Shown piece by piece: positions 5,556 to 14,895 of a stretch of DNA of 64,000 nucleotides. Positions within the stretch are counted from its first letter, which is position 1, and every line of letters starts with the position of its first letter. The DNA lies in assembly GCF_024294785.1 (NCBI RefSeq), contig NZ_JANCLT010000005.1:124001-188000 (forward strand). The letters run 5' to 3'. Source of the DNA: Ectobacillus ponti (lineage in GTDB: Bacteria; Bacillota; Bacilli; Bacillales; Bacillaceae_G). Both the position numbers and the translations under genes were made by a program. The notes beneath the pieces are model-generated. The model searched no databases, had not been told where the DNA came from, and saw only the letters and a list, made by a program, of their open reading frames with translations.

Positions 5556-8276
5556 ATGGTGAAACACGATCCATTCCATGCGCTTACGACGTTTTCCGCA
5601 AGCGGCAAAACGTATCAATATTATCGTTTGAAAGCGCTTGAAGAAGCTGGAATCGGCAACGTATCCAAGCTGCCGTACTCCATTAAAGTATTGCTTGAAT
5701 CTGTGCTGCGCCAAGTAGACGGCCGTGTAATCACAGAAGAGCATGTGGAAAATCTGGCAAAATGGGGAACAGATGAAGTAAAGGACGTTGACGTGCCATT
5801 CAAGCCGTCCCGCGTTATTCTGCAAGACTTCACTGGCGTTCCTGCAGTTGTTGACCTGGCATCCCTGCGTAAGGCAATGGCTGACCTGGGCGGCGACCCG
5901 GATAAAATCAACCCGGAAATCACGGTAGACCTCGTTATCGACCACTCTGTACAGGTGGATAAAGCAGGTACACCGGACGCATTACAATTTAACATGGACC
6001 TGGAATTCCAGCGTAACGAAGAGCGTTATAAGTTCTTGAGCTGGGCCCAGAAATCCTTTGATAATTATCGCGCAGTTCCGCCTGCAACAGGTATTGTGCA
6101 CCAGGTAAACCTGGAGTATCTGGCGCCGGTTGTGCACGTACAAGATAACGGCAACGGCGAATTGCTTGCATATCCTGATACACTTGTAGGCACGGACTCC
6201 CATACGACCATGATCAACGGTATCGGTGTTCTTGGATGGGGCGTCGGCGGCATTGAAGCGGAAGCGGGCATGCTGGGACAACCTTCCTACTTCCCGGTTC
6301 CGGAAGTAATCGGCGTGAAGCTGACAGGCGTGCTGCCAAGCGGCGTAATGGCAACAGACGTTGCCCTGAAGGTAACACAAGTGCTGCGCCAAAAAGGCGT
6401 TGTAAACAAATTCGTGGAGTTCTTCGGACCGGGCCTTGCAAGCATGCCGCTGGCAGACCGTGCGACGATCTCCAACATGGCGCCTGAGTACGGTGCAACT
6501 TGCGGCTTCTTCCCAATCGATGATATCTCTCTGAACTACCTGCGTCTGACAGGCAGAAGCGAAGAGCAGGTGCGCCTGGTAGAGGAATACTGCAAAGCAA
6601 ACGGCTTGTTCTACACAGCTGATGCAGATCCTGTGTACACTGAACTGGTTGAGATCGACCTGGCAACAATCGAGCCAAGCCTGTCCGGACCAAAGCGTCC
6701 GCAGGACTTGATTTTGCTGTCTGACATGCAGCAGTCCTTCCGCAAGGCAGTGACAGCTCCTGTCGGCAACCAGGGCTTCGGCTTCACTGAGCAGGAGTTC
6801 GACAAGACAGTAACAGCTTCCTTGAACGGCAAGGAAGTGACAATGAAGACGGGCGCGGTATCCATTGCGGCGATTACAAGCTGTACGAACACTTCCAACC
6901 CGTACGTGCTTGTTGGCGCGGGTCTCGTGGCGAAGAAGGCTGTTGAAAAGGGCTTGACTGTTCCTGGCTATGTAAAAACATCCCTGGCGCCTGGCTCCAA
7001 GGTTGTTACAGAGTACTTGAACAAGTCCGGTCTGCAGGACTACCTGGATCAGCTTGGCTTCAACACAGTCGGCTACGGCTGCACGACGTGCATCGGTAAC
7101 TCCGGTCCACTTGACCTGGAGCTGGAAAAGGTGATTGCTGAGAACGACCTGCTTGTTACTTCTGTTCTGTCCGGCAACCGTAACTTCGAAGGCCGTATTC
7201 ATCCGCTTGTAAAAGCAAACTACCTGGCTTCTCCGCCGCTTGTAGTCGCTTATGCAATTGCCGGTACAGTGGATGTTGACCTGCGCAACGATTCTCTTGG
7301 CAAGGACAAAGACGGAAACGATGTATTCTTCGCGGACATCTGGCCAACTGCTGATGAAATTGATGCAGTGGTAAAAGCGGTTGTAACATCAGAAGTATTT
7401 GCGAAAGAATACGAGCGCGTATTCGACAGCAACGAGCGCTGGAACGAAATCCAAACGTCCAACGATGCGCTGTACACTTGGGATGAGACATCCACATATA
7501 TCCAGAACCCGCCGTTCTTCGAAGGCTTGTCCGCAGAGCCAGGCGAAGTACAGACGCTTACAGGCTTGCGCGTAGTCGGCAAGTTCGGGGATTCCGTGAC
7601 AACAGACCACATTTCTCCGGCTGGCTCTATCGGCAAAAACACACCTGCGGGCCGTTATCTGCTTGAAAATGGTGTGGACTATGTGGACTTCAACTCTTAC
7701 GGTTCCCGCCGCGGCAACCATGAAGTCATGATGCGCGGTACATTTGCAAACATCCGCATCAAGAACCAAATCGCTCCTGGCACAGAAGGCGGCTACACAA
7801 CCTACTGGCCGACGGGCGAAGTGACTTCCATCTATGATGCAGCGATGAAGTATAAGCAGGATGGCACAGGCTTGCTTGTCATTGCCGGCAACGATTACGG
7901 CATGGGAAGCTCCCGTGACTGGGCTGCAAAGGGCACAAACCTGCTCGGCATCAAGACAGTAATCGCGCAAAGCTTTGAGCGCATCCACCGCAGCAACCTT
8001 GTGCTGATGGGCGTACTGCCGCTTCAGTTCAAGGAAGGCGAAGGTGCAGAAGCTCTTGGTCTGACAGGCGACGAAACGTTCACTGTGCACGTGGATGAAA
8101 ACGTGAAGCCGCGCGACCTTGTGAAGGTAACAGCGGTTGCTGTTGACGGCAGCGTGAAGGAATTTGAAGTGGTGGCACGCTTCGACTCCGAAGTGGAAAT
8201 CGACTACTACCGTCACGGCGGCATCCTGCAAATGGTGCTTCGCGACAAGCTGAAGGAATCCAAAGTAGCAAACTAA
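5556..8276 (+). CDS. acnA: Aconitate hydratase A (aconitase)
   Basis: AcnA/CitB converts citrate to isocitrate in the TCA cycle, and apo-aconitases of this type also bind RNA. The 906-residue length, the three [4Fe-4S] ligands (Cys443 in [10 protein letters not shown], Cys509 and Cys512 in [10 protein letters not shown]) and the C-terminal swivelling domain with [11 protein letters not shown] fit the AcnA/IRP1 subfamily. The start at 5556 follows GGGGGG; the longer frame to 5520 would overlap the leader. It diverges from sspO and is preceded by CcpC-like dyads, so citrate-dependent repression is likely. Codon usage is strongly biased, consistent with high expression. Two hairpin terminators follow. 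Confidence 0.98.
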   Translation: MVKHDPFHALTTFSASGKTYQYYRLKALEEAGIGNVSKLPYSIKVLLESVLRQVDGRVITEEHVENLAKWGTDEVKDVDVPFKPSRVILQDFTGVPAVVDLASLRKAMADLGGDPDKINPEITVDLVIDHSVQVDKAGTPDALQFNMDLEFQRNEERYKFLSWAQKSFDNYRAVPPATGIVHQVNLEYLAPVVHVQDNGNGELLAYPDTLVGTDSHTTMINGIGVLGWGVGGIEAEAGMLGQPSYFPVPEVIGVKLTGVLPSGVMATDVALKVTQVLRQKGVVNKFVEFFGPGLASMPLADRATISNMAPEYGATCGFFPIDDISLNYLRLTGRSEEQVRLVEEYCKANGLFYTADADPVYTELVEIDLATIEPSLSGPKRPQDLILLSDMQQSFRKAVTAPVGNQGFGFTEQEFDKTVTASLNGKEVTMKTGAVSIAAITSCTNTSNPYVLVGAGLVAKKAVEKGLTVPGYVKTSLAPGSKVVTEYLNKSGLQDYLDQLGFNTVGYGCTTCIGNSGPLDLELEKVIAENDLLVTSVLSGNRNFEGRIHPLVKANYLASPPLVVAYAIAGTVDVDLRNDSLGKDKDGNDVFFADIWPTADEIDAVVKAVVTSEVFAKEYERVFDSNERWNEIQTSNDALYTWDETSTYIQNPPFFEGLSAEPGEVQTLTGLRVVGKFGDSVTTDHISPAGSIGKNTPAGRYLLENGVDYVDFNSYGSRRGNHEVMMRGTFANIRIKNQIAPGTEGGYTTYWPTGEVTSIYDAAMKYKQDGTGLLVIAGNDYGMGSSRDWAAKGTNLLGIKTVIAQSFERIHRSNLVLMGVLPLQFKEGEGAEALGLTGDETFTVHVDENVKPRDLVKVTAVAVDGSVKEFEVVARFDSEVEIDYYRHGGILQMVLRDKLKESKVAN

Positions 8277-8286
8277 TGCCATGAAA

Positions 8287-8308
8287 GGAACGGGCAGCCG
8301 CCCGTTCC
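8287..8308 (+). terminator. First hairpin after acnA
   Basis: GGAACGGGC / GCCCGTTCC with a minimal loop, directly followed by a second, longer palindrome; it lacks its own T run. Confidence 0.5.
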
Positions 8309-8358
8309 GCACAAAAAGAGCATGCACTTGCCGTCGGCAGTGCATGCTCTTTTTGTGC
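8309..8358. terminator. Bidirectional terminator between acnA and the deacetylase gene
   Basis: A perfect inverted repeat with about 20-nt arms (GCACAAAAAGAGCATGCACT and its complement) has A-rich and T-rich flanks built into the arms, so it can stop both converging transcripts. Confidence 0.85.
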
Positions 8359-8413
8359 GGCTATTTGCAAATGATCGTTGCTTTGCACATTTGACATGCA
8401 GGCACGACAGCTG

Positions 8414-9217
8414 TCATAGACGGCCGTCATGCCAAAAATTCATGGGGAAATGATTTGCTTCATTATACACTTCGAAATCATAGCCTTTCGCCCGCAAGCC
8501 CTCGATAATGAGAGGAAGGGCTTGTACCGATTGCGGATGGATATCATGCATCAGCACAACTTCCCGGTCCCGAACAGCATGAGAGAGGACGTTATTGACA
8601 ATAGCAGGGACAGACCTGTCCAAAGGCTTTTTGTCATATGTCCAATCCAAGGAATCAATCGTCCAATCCCAAACGAGGAGATGGGCCTCCACAGCCTGAT
8701 TCCGCAACTGCTGCGTCAACCCGGGCATGGAGCCATAGGGAGGGCGCGCCAGTCTTGGGGCAATTCCGATAATGCCCTTGATGATTTGCTGTGTCTCCAG
8801 CATCTCCGGTACAAATGTCCCTTGCACATACAGCTTTTTGTAGGTATGGCTCATACTGTGCAAGCCGATATAGTCTCCCGACTGCAGCTCCTGCTTGACA
8901 AGGCTGGGATATTGCTGGGCGTGCGAGCCTATCAGAAAGAAGGCCGCTTGAATATGGTTTTGCTTCAGGATGCTTAATACCTGGGGCGTATATGCGCCCG
9001 GACCGTCATCAAAAGTGAGATAGACTACCTTACGTTTGCTGTGGTTGTACTGGAGCGGTGCATCCTTCGGTGTGAAGGATGATGGCATAACAGGCGCATG
9101 ATGTACTTCCTTTGATATGTCCACCGCCGCAGTATGCTTGGGCACACGTACAATCATGAGGATAAGTGCAGTGATTACGGCAATTCCAACGAACAGTATT
9201 CTTTTTTTCTTTTTCAT
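8414..9217 (-). CDS. Membrane-anchored polysaccharide deacetylase (NodB/CE4)
   Basis: The 267-residue protein has a KKKK-led N-terminal membrane anchor (about residues 7-24), then a NodB homology domain. The CE4 motifs are visible: TFDDGP (Asp70, Asp71), the metal ligands in HSMSH (His120, His124), and RPPYG (158-162). Members remove acetyl groups from peptidoglycan GlcNAc/MurNAc or from chitin-like polymers outside the membrane. The exact substrate is not evident, but cortex or wall modification is plausible given the sporulation neighbourhood. The gene is inserted between acnA and yneN relative to B. subtilis. The start at 9215-9217 follows AAAGGAA. Confidence 0.9.
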   Translation of the reverse strand: MKKKKRILFVGIAVITALILMIVRVPKHTAAVDISKEVHHAPVMPSSFTPKDAPLQYNHSKRKVVYLTFDDGPGAYTPQVLSILKQNHIQAAFFLIGSHAQQYPSLVKQELQSGDYIGLHSMSHTYKKLYVQGTFVPEMLETQQIIKGIIGIAPRLARPPYGSMPGLTQQLRNQAVEAHLLVWDWTIDSLDWTYDKKPLDRSVPAIVNNVLSHAVRDREVVLMHDIHPQSVQALPLIIEGLRAKGYDFEVYNEANHFPMNFWHDGRL

Positions 9218-9539
9218 GTTGAATTCCTTTGCATCGTGATGGACGAACAGAAGCTTTCGGGTCAGGGACTGACAAATTTGATGTTATGATATCTATACTA
9301 ATGGGAAAAAGGGCTGCAGACAATTAGAACCAATAAATAAAATCATACAAGTTACATGCATTTTGAAGAATGGAATTTCTAATTGGTGAGATAGGCTGCA
9401 AAGGGAGCATTGTGTGTATTTTCCGCAAACTTTTTATTCCCGCTTGTCTGTTCGTTGGCTGCATATGGTACACTTAAGAGAATAGAACACTGCGGCATAA
9501 CACAAGATAAAGGAAGAAAATGTAAAAGGAATGGTGAGG

Positions 9540-10100
9540 ATGATACGCAAGGGATTGGTGCTGCTGTTGCTGGCTGCTTTAATTGGGCAGGCAGCCTACA
9601 GCCAGCTGGCAAAGAAGGAACAGCCCGCCTCGTCGAGTCCCAAGATACCGGCTTCCATAGCCAACTCCGGGCTGGAGGTCGGCAAGGAAGCGCCGGATTT
9701 TGAGCTTCAGACATATGATGGAAAAACAGTCAAGCTGTCTGATTACCGCGGCAAAAAAGTAATTTTAAATTTCTGGGCCACATGGTGCCCGCCATGCCAG
9801 AAGGAAGTGCCGGAGATGCAGGCCTTTTACGGGCAGCATCAGAGGGATGTTGTCATCTTGGCGGTGAACTACACCGTGTCTGAAAAAAGCGGAGCGCAGG
9901 AAAAGGTGGCGGCTTTTGTAACAGAGCACAAGCTGACATTCCCGGTGCTGATGGATTCATTGACGAATGTGAGTGCAACGTATAAAATCATCAGCCTGCC
10001 GACCTCCTATTTTATCGATACAAAGGGAGTCATGCGCCAGAAGTTTATTGGCCCCATGACACAGGAATTTATGAAGAAGAGCTTGGATAAGCTGGAATAG
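9540..10100 (+). CDS. yneN: Membrane-anchored thioredoxin-like protein YneN (ResA-type)
   Basis: The product has an uncleaved or anchoring hydrophobic N-terminus, then a thioredoxin/AhpC-TSA fold: APDFELQTYDGKTVKLSDY, the redox motif WCPPC (Cys83, Cys86), and the cis-proline segment SLPTSYFID. ResA-like proteins reduce disulfides outside the membrane, for example in cytochrome c or spore envelope proteins. Position between acnA and sspN matches yneN. The start is uncertain: the ATG at 9540 has AAAGGA nine bases upstream, whereas the in-frame ATG at 9531 touches that site. A possible extended -10 promoter, TGGTACACT, lies at 9466-9474. Confidence 0.88.
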   Translation: MIRKGLVLLLLAALIGQAAYSQLAKKEQPASSSPKIPASIANSGLEVGKEAPDFELQTYDGKTVKLSDYRGKKVILNFWATWCPPCQKEVPEMQAFYGQHQRDVVILAVNYTVSEKSGAQEKVAAFVTEHKLTFPVLMDSLTNVSATYKIISLPTSYFIDTKGVMRQKFIGPMTQEFMKKSLDKLE

Positions 10101-10134
10101 CTGACCGGCAATAAAACAAATTTTCTTACAAATC

Positions 10135-10165
10135 CGATTAAATTGTCCTTGGCCTGTCCATACTA
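10135..10165 (+). promoter_or_regulatory. Sigma-G-like promoter before the FbpB-like gene
   Basis: CGATTA, 18 bp, CATACTA (10159-10165): the -10 is an exact forespore-type match, the -35 matches 4 of 6 positions. Confidence 0.4.
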
Positions 10166-10194
10166 GTCAGTAAGAAATGGAAAGGATGAAGGGC

Positions 10195-10335
10195 ATGAGA
10201 CGAAACCGCAGAAAAACCTTTGAAGAGCTGGTGCTGGAAAATAAACGGCAGCTGATGAATGACCGCGAAGCCATTGAGCGCATTGAAGAACGCCTTGAGC
10301 AGCGCCTTGAAATCCGGCTGCAGCAGGCTGAATAA
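10195..10335 (+). CDS. FbpB-like small basic protein (46 aa)
   Basis: The product, starting MRRNRRKTFEELVLENK and continuing LMNDREAIERIEERLE, fits the Fur-regulated basic protein B family: a basic N-terminus, the TFEELV.ENK core and a short helix. In B. subtilis FbpB assists the iron-sparing small RNA FsrA. The ATG at 10195 is preceded by GGAAAGGA at good spacing; in-frame ATGs at 10177 and 10186 lack sites. No Fur box was seen here. Instead a CATACTA -10 precedes it and it sits among sspN and tlp, so a spore role is possible and the name should be taken as a family match only. Confidence 0.75.
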   Translation: MRRNRRKTFEELVLENKRQLMNDREAIERIEERLEQRLEIRLQQAE

Positions 10336-10408
10336 GGCTGGTTTGCCGGTAACCTCCAATTTGTTTCCCGGTCATGCGGGATATACTAGCAATGAGGAGG
10401 GATGAGAA

Positions 10409-10543
10409 ATGGGTAATCCAAAACGAAATTCAGCACATTTCAGACCAGCGCACACAGGAGCGCAGCCGCGTGATGTGAAAAGCAACAACGGCCGCAAGCT
10501 GGCTGACAAGACGGGAAAAGAACCAATTGCCGATCACGGCTGA
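10409..10543 (+). CDS. sspN: Small acid-soluble spore protein N
   Basis: The 44-residue product begins MGNPKRNSAHFRPAHTGAQP and ends DKTGKEPIADHG, matching SspN in length and in the MGN..K start and central HxGxxP turn. It is a minor forespore SASP. GGAGGG lies ahead of the ATG. A TATACTA element at 10382-10388 could be its -10, but no convincing -35 was found. The order sspN-tlp is as in B. subtilis, though here a strong terminator separates the two genes. Confidence 0.88.
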   Translation: MGNPKRNSAHFRPAHTGAQPRDVKSNNGRKLADKTGKEPIADHG

Positions 10544-10549
10544 TTGTGG

Positions 10550-10592
10550 CTGTCCAAGGAAGCAAATTTCGCTTCCTTGGACAGTTTTTATT
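10550..10592 (+). terminator. Terminator of sspN
   Basis: A 14-bp perfect stem (CTGTCCAAGGAAGC and complement) with an AAATTTC loop, followed by TTTTTATTT. Confidence 0.92.
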
Positions 10593-10637
10593 TGGGGGTG
10601 CACAGTTGGAATGTACCAGAAATCTCCTTATTTTCGG

Positions 10638-10667
10638 TACATATTCAAGTCTTCTTAAACCAAACTA
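10638..10667 (+). promoter_or_regulatory. Sigma-G-like promoter of tlp
   Basis: TACATA, 17 bp, CAAACTA: -35 matches 5 of 6 and -10 matches 6 of 7 of the forespore consensus. Confidence 0.5.
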
Positions 10668-10701
10668 ACGTTGTAATTCAACTTTGCAAGGAGGAATCGC
10701 G

Positions 10702-10932
10702 ATGACAAAGAATTTCACACCGAATCCGGATGACCGCAGCGATAACGTCGAAAAGCTGCAGGAAATGGTGCAGAACACCATTCATAACATCCATGCGGCA
10801 GAGGATGCGATGGCAAATTCCACAGCACAGGACTGCGCCGCAATCGAGGCAAAGAACCAGCGCCGGATGGACAGCATTGAAGCCATGCGCAGCGAGATTA
10901 AGGAAGAGTACGCATACCGCAAAGAGCATTAA
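10702..10932 (+). CDS. tlp: Thioredoxin-like small spore protein Tlp
   Basis: The 76-residue product has the Tlp hallmarks: [19 protein letters not shown] near the N-terminus, a helical middle (IHAAEDAM) and an acidic-basic C-terminal helix. Despite the name it has no redox cysteine pair; it is a forespore SASP of unclear role. The ATG at 10702 follows AAGGAGGA. It carries its own forespore-type promoter and ends at a terminator shared with the converging LysM hydrolase gene. Confidence 0.92.
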   Translation: MTKNFTPNPDDRSDNVEKLQEMVQNTIHNIHAAEDAMANSTAQDCAAIEAKNQRRMDSIEAMRSEIKEEYAYRKEH

Positions 10933-10960
10933 AAAAGAGGCTGACACGTGTCAGCCTTTC
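10931..10960. terminator. Bidirectional terminator between tlp and the LysM hydrolase
   Basis: AGGCTGACAC / GTGTCAGCCT with AAAAAAG to the left and TTTCTT to the right; it overlaps the stop of the minus-strand gene. Confidence 0.8.
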
Positions 10961-12243
10961 TTGGTGATCGTAAAGTTCTCGTTCAGCAGGCGCCAGTTTT
11001 GCGGGAAAGGCAGGCCGATTTTCCAGTAGCTGATGCCGCGCACACCCTGCTCCTTTATCAAGTTGAACTTTGCCTGCACGGAGCGGGCATCTTCAAACCA
11101 TACCTCATGCTGCCGGCCTTGTTCATCGGTATAGCGGAAGGTCGGTGCCTGCGCAATGAAGTCATAGCGGATCGGAACGTTGTACTTGCGGGCAAGCGCT
11201 ACGGCGGCAACGGAGCTGACCGCTTTCGCCGGCGGATTGCCCGGGCGGTATGGCAATGTCCAATCGAATCCGTATAAGTTCTGGCCCATCATAATCTTGC
11301 TTGCCGGCATTTGGGACTTTGCATACTGCAGCACCTGCTTGATCGGCCCGATTGGGGATACAGCCTGCGGCGGCCCGCCCTGCCAGCCCCAATCGTATGT
11401 CATCAGAACCACAAAATCCACAATCTGCCCCTGTCCCGGATAATCATGCGCCTCATAATAACGCCCTGTCTGTTTGGAGCTTGTTTTCGGCGCAAGTGCC
11501 GTGCTCAGCATATACCCTTCCGGCAGGCGTGCTTTTATGTTTCTTAAAAACTGATTGTACGCTTCCCTGTCTGTATCTGCCACATCTTCAAAATCAAAGT
11601 GCACGTCTCTCATATTATAGCGTTGGGCCAACTGCAGAATGTTCGTGATAAAGCGCTGCTGGATTTGAGCATCATTCAGCAGGATGCTGGCTAATTCTGT
11701 ACTGAAGCCCCCATTCTCAATATCGGAAATAACCATCATGGGAATGACGCGCTGCGCCCGGGCAATCTCCAGTATATCGGCCAATCCTGTCGGCTCCTTC
11801 AGTGTGCCGTCCCGGCGCGGCTCAAAGCTGAAATGGGCCAGATATGTCAGATATGGACTGGCGGCCCGTGCTGAAACAAGCAGGCTTTCTTTGATCGGGA
11901 TGGAAAATGGCTGTACATAAGCAATGGATTCAACAGCTCGCTTTGCCCCTCTTGGAACATAGAGGCGTTGCCCGACCTGCAGCATGGCATTTAACGATAA
12001 GCTGTTGGAATTCGCCAGTGAGGCCACCGGCACATTATAGGTTTGGGCAATTTTATAGAGGCTGTCGCCAGGCTGGACATAATAGACATTTCCGGGTGTA
12101 TTGACAATGAGCGCCTGCCCGACCACGAGCGTTTGCGCCGCATTCAAACCGTTATCCTGCACGATGGTGTCAATGGAAGTGCCGTACGTCTGGGCCAGTT
12201 TATATAAGGTATCGCCGCTTTGGACGACTGCAATCTGCAGCAT
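10951..12243 (-). CDS. Spore cortex-lytic type glycosylase, two LysM plus GH18 (YaaH/SleL-like)
   Basis: The 430-residue protein starts with two LysM domains (about residues 3-47 and 53-97, VQSGDTLYKLAQTYG and VQPGDSLYKIAQTY), which bind peptidoglycan glycan chains. A glycoside hydrolase 18 barrel follows. The catalytic motif reads VHFDFED, with Asp217 and Glu219. SleL/YaaH enzymes act as N-acetylglucosaminidases on spore cortex during germination. There is no classical signal peptide, as is common for YaaH-like coat-delivered enzymes. The ATG at 12241-12243 is favoured because GGGAGGGTGAG precedes it; the upstream GTG overlaps that site. It replaces yneQ in the syntenic block. Confidence 0.9.
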   Translation of the reverse strand: MLQIAVVQSGDTLYKLAQTYGTSIDTIVQDNGLNAAQTLVVGQALIVNTPGNVYYVQPGDSLYKIAQTYNVPVASLANSNSLSLNAMLQVGQRLYVPRGAKRAVESIAYVQPFSIPIKESLLVSARAASPYLTYLAHFSFEPRRDGTLKEPTGLADILEIARAQRVIPMMVISDIENGGFSTELASILLNDAQIQQRFITNILQLAQRYNMRDVHFDFEDVADTDREAYNQFLRNIKARLPEGYMLSTALAPKTSSKQTGRYYEAHDYPGQGQIVDFVVLMTYDWGWQGGPPQAVSPIGPIKQVLQYAKSQMPASKIMMGQNLYGFDWTLPYRPGNPPAKAVSSVAAVALARKYNVPIRYDFIAQAPTFRYTDEQGRQHEVWFEDARSVQAKFNLIKEQGVRGISYWKIGLPFPQNWRLLNENFTITKKG

Positions 12244-12352
12244 GCTTCTCACCCTCCCAAGGGAAAAGATACGTCGCTTCTATTTTATTTTTCTGCGTCT
12301 TGTACTATGATGAATGATATGGAAACATTGCAAGGAGAAGGAGACTGGCAGC

Positions 12353-12772
12353 ATGCATATTGCAGAAAAAATTGTAGAAATCCGTTACGCAGAAACGGAT
12401 CAAATGGGAGTCGTCTATCATGCCAATTATGTGATTTGGCTGGAACTTGGCCGCACACAGCTGATTGACGAACTCGGCTTATCCTATGTGCAGATGGAGG
12501 AGGAGGGCATTGTTTCTCCGGTCCTGGATTTGCAGGTGCAGTATCGCAAAGCCATGCGGTATGGGGAGAAAGCCATCGTAAAAACCTGGGTTGAGGCATT
12601 GAATCCGCTGCGGGTTGTGTACGGCTACGAAATTTATAATGAGCAGGGGGACCTGTGCATCACCGCAAATACAACCAATATTTTGGTGAAGAAGGATACG
12701 TTCCGGCCTGTTTCCTTTAAGAAGCTCTATCCAGAGTGGTATGAAGTATATGAACAAGCGAAGAAGCAGTAA
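12353..12772 (+). CDS. yneP: Acyl-CoA thioesterase YneP (4HBT)
   Basis: The 139-residue hotdog-fold protein carries the 4-hydroxybenzoyl-CoA thioesterase signature RYAETDQMGVVYHANY with catalytic Asp16, followed by WLELGR. These enzymes hydrolyse acyl-CoA thioesters in the cytoplasm; the physiological substrate of YneP is not known. The ATG at 12353 follows AAGGAGAAGGAG. The gene occupies the same place as B. subtilis yneP, between tlp and yneR, and is followed by a strong terminator. Confidence 0.92.
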   Translation: MHIAEKIVEIRYAETDQMGVVYHANYVIWLELGRTQLIDELGLSYVQMEEEGIVSPVLDLQVQYRKAMRYGEKAIVKTWVEALNPLRVVYGYEIYNEQGDLCITANTTNILVKKDTFRPVSFKKLYPEWYEVYEQAKKQ

Positions 12773-12774
12773 AA

Positions 12775-12797
12775 GCGTGCCGCGGCACGCTTTTTTC
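12775..12797 (+). terminator. Terminator of yneP
   Basis: GCGTGCC/GGCACGC stem followed by TTTTTT, immediately after the stop codon. Confidence 0.85.
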
Positions 12798-12817
12798 TAT
12801 GGCAGGAAGGCTCCTCT

Positions 12818-13114
12818 TCAGCCTGCTTTCTGGTATGAAAACTGCGGGTACTCATCACCGCTGCTGTATGTAACAGATAAGTCATGGCCTTCGAAATACC
12901 ACTCATCATCCTGTTCAATAAAAAAGGAGATGTCATCCACTGTTGCTTTCGCTGCAGGCAGCGCAGGCGTATCTTGGCGGATGCCGAGCGAAAATCCCTT
13001 TTGCAGCGTACTGTAGCCTCCGTACTGTACAAAGAAGCGCAGCGCATCCCCTGCTTGCAAGTGAAGCTCTTCACGATACCAGCGGGCGGCATCCTTTGAA
13101 ACCGAAATCTTCAT
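12818..13114 (-). CDS. yneR: HesB/YneR family protein
   Basis: The 98-residue product (MKISVSKDAARWYREEL, VQYGGYSTLQKGFSLG, DDEWYFEGHDLSVTY) matches B. subtilis YneR, a HesB/A-type iron-sulfur scaffold fold. It lacks the conserved cysteines of IscA, so an Fe-S carrier role is doubtful. Two adjacent ATGs (13117 and 13114) follow GGAGG. The second gives the same N-terminus as the homologue and eight-base spacing, so it is chosen. Position between yneP and plsY is as in B. subtilis. Confidence 0.88.
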   Translation of the reverse strand: MKISVSKDAARWYREELHLQAGDALRFFVQYGGYSTLQKGFSLGIRQDTPALPAAKATVDDISFFIEQDDEWYFEGHDLSVTYSSGDEYPQFSYQKAG

Positions 13115-13146
13115 CATGTATCCCTCCATAATCTCCAGTATACAAA

Positions 13147-13197
13147 ATAACATAGGCAGGCTCTACTTATATACTTTCGTAAACCAACCTATGTTAT
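13147..13197 (-). terminator. Possible terminator of plsY
   Basis: On the minus strand ATAACATAGG and CCTATGTTAT form a stem around a 30-nt loop, followed by TTTTG. The long loop lowers confidence. Confidence 0.4.
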
Positions 13198-13202
13198 GAA
13201 TA

Positions 13203-13787
13203 CTACTTTTTCAGCTTTACCTTCGGCTCCGTGCCGGCCATAATCCGCTTAATGTTGGCCCTGTGCCGGTAAATGAGAAACAGGGCAATAAAGGAAATGG
13301 CGACAATGAGCGGCTTGTCTCCCTCCAGACAGGCCAGAATGACAGCCGCCACCGCTGTCAGCATGGAAGACAGGGAGACATATTTTGTCGTAAACAGCAG
13401 CGTCAGAAATACAACCAGCAAAATCAGAAACATAAGCGGCTGATAGGCAAGCAATACACCGGCTGTCGTTGCGACAGCCTTTCCGCCGCGAAACTTGGCA
13501 AACACCGGATAGACATGTCCGATGATTGCCGCCAGGCCGAACCAAAGCATGTGCAGGTCCAAGCTGAACAGGAGCGGAAGAGACGCAGCCAGGGTGCCCT
13601 TTAAGATATCTGCCAGCGTGACAATAAAACCAGCCTTCTTCCCCAAAATCCGGAAGGTGTTTGTCCCGCCGAGGTTGCCGCTGCCATGCTCGCGTATGTC
13701 AATGCCATATCCCGCTTTGCCGACGATGAGCGCAGACGGGATGGACCCGAGCAGGTAGGCGGCCAGCAATAATATGTATGTAAGCAT
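13203..13787 (-). CDS. plsY: Glycerol-3-phosphate acyltransferase PlsY
   Basis: PlsY transfers the acyl group from acyl-phosphate to glycerol-3-phosphate, the first step of membrane phospholipid synthesis. The 194-residue protein has five or more membrane helices and the family motifs: [10 protein letters not shown], the [15 protein letters not shown] loop, and [21 protein letters not shown]. Length is normal. The ATG at 13785-13787 follows AAAGGAG. Gene order (yneR, plsY, then yneT and parEC) follows B. subtilis, but here a response regulator and an HtrA gene are inserted between plsY and yneT. Confidence 0.96.
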   Translation of the reverse strand: MLTYILLLAAYLLGSIPSALIVGKAGYGIDIREHGSGNLGGTNTFRILGKKAGFIVTLADILKGTLAASLPLLFSLDLHMLWFGLAAIIGHVYPVFAKFRGGKAVATTAGVLLAYQPLMFLILLVVFLTLLFTTKYVSLSSMLTAVAAVILACLEGDKPLIVAISFIALFLIYRHRANIKRIMAGTEPKVKLKK

Positions 13788-14154
13788 AAATCCAATTCTC
13801 CTTTAAAATCATGAATTTTTCCAGTCAGCTGCTCTATTTTTCCTATCTATTGTACCATATAACCAAAAAGTTAGAAGTCGTTTTTTCCGCGTAATGTGTG
13901 TCGAATGCTCCGCCATCATGCCATATCTGGTGCGGGAAGGAATTTTTGCATACAGGAAAAGTAAGAGCCATATCGAGAGGTGCACAGGGGGGCAGCGGAA
14001 GAAATTCTATGCTCGGCAAATGCGGATATGCTAGAATGATTGCAGTATGTCCGCACTAGTGTGGGCGGCGGGCTTTAACGGGAAAACCGGAAACCCGTGC
14101 TGCCATTTCGCAGCGGCAATGCAAGCATTTTAGATCAACAGGGAGGCGTATGGA
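13788..14154. other. Gene-free 367-base stretch between plsY and the response regulator
   Basis: This divergent intergenic region must hold promoters for both genes. No ORF with a ribosome binding site was found. Local features are a T-rich tract near 13830-13885, CATGCCATATCTGGTGCGGGAAGG near 13917 only as unique sequence, and a C/G-rich inverted stretch (CGGGCTTTAACGGGAAAACCGGAAACCCG, about 14070-14098) that could fold. No riboswitch class was recognised. Confidence 0.5.
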
Positions 14155-14835
14155 TTGAACGGAAAGACCGTACTGCTTGTCGAGGATGAACACCGGCTTC
14201 GGGAAATCGTCAGAGATTATTTTGTGAAAGAGGGCTTTGAAGTGCTGGAGGCCGAAGACGGCAAGCAAGCTCTGCTGCAATTTGAACAGCATCATATAGA
14301 TTTGATTGTACTGGACATCATGCTGCCGGAAATGGACGGCTGGTCCGTATGCCGCCGCATCCGAAAGGAATCGGGCGTGCCCATTATCATGCTGACAGCA
14401 CGCTCGGATGAGGAGGACACCCTGCTTGGGTTTGAGATGGGGGCGGATGAGTATGTGACAAAGCCCTTCAGCCCCAAGGTGCTGGTGGCGCGGGCCAAAA
14501 CCCTGCTGAAGCGGGCGGAACGAGCAGGCGGGCAGCCGGATGAGCATGTGCTGTCGCTCTGCGGCATTGAGGTGAACAAGCTGTCGCGTACCGTTATGAT
14601 GGATGGGAGAGACATTATCCTGACTCATAAGGAGTTTGAGCTGCTGCTGTACTTGATGGAGCACAAAGGGATTGTCCTGTCCCGGCAGCATCTCTTGGAC
14701 CAGCTGTGGGGGTATGATTATTACGGAGACGACCGCACAGTGGATACGCATATCAAAAAGCTGCGCAGCAAGCTGGGCGATAAGGCGGCCCATATTGCCA
14801 CCGTGATCCGGGCCGGCTATAAATTTGAGGAATAG
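14155..14835 (+). CDS. OmpR/PhoB-family response regulator (no adjacent kinase)
   Basis: The 226-residue protein has a receiver domain (VEDEHRLREIV, phosphoacceptor Asp54 in LIVLDIMLPEMDG, conserved Lys103 in TKPFSP) and a C-terminal winged-helix domain (about residues 130-226, DDRTVDTHIKKLRSKLG). It starts with TTG at 14155 after GGGAGG; the nearby ATG at 14150 is out of frame. No histidine kinase is next to it, so its partner is encoded elsewhere. The next gene is an HtrA-type protease with OmpR-type direct repeats in its promoter, which suggests the pair forms an envelope-stress unit like CssR-HtrA. That pairing is inference. Confidence 0.93.
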   Translation: MNGKTVLLVEDEHRLREIVRDYFVKEGFEVLEAEDGKQALLQFEQHHIDLIVLDIMLPEMDGWSVCRRIRKESGVPIIMLTARSDEEDTLLGFEMGADEYVTKPFSPKVLVARAKTLLKRAERAGGQPDEHVLSLCGIEVNKLSRTVMMDGRDIILTHKEFELLLYLMEHKGIVLSRQHLLDQLWGYDYYGDDRTVDTHIKKLRSKLGDKAAHIATVIRAGYKFEE

Positions 14836-14895
14836 CAGGGAGATGCGTTTTCCCATCATTTTGGCTACAATGGGAATACAGAAAGTTTTTTGTAT

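Noticed and set aside
5982-7202. 406-codon minus-strand ORF inside acnA
   Set aside because: It is a shadow produced by the codon bias of acnA: no family features, no ribosome binding site, fully antisense.
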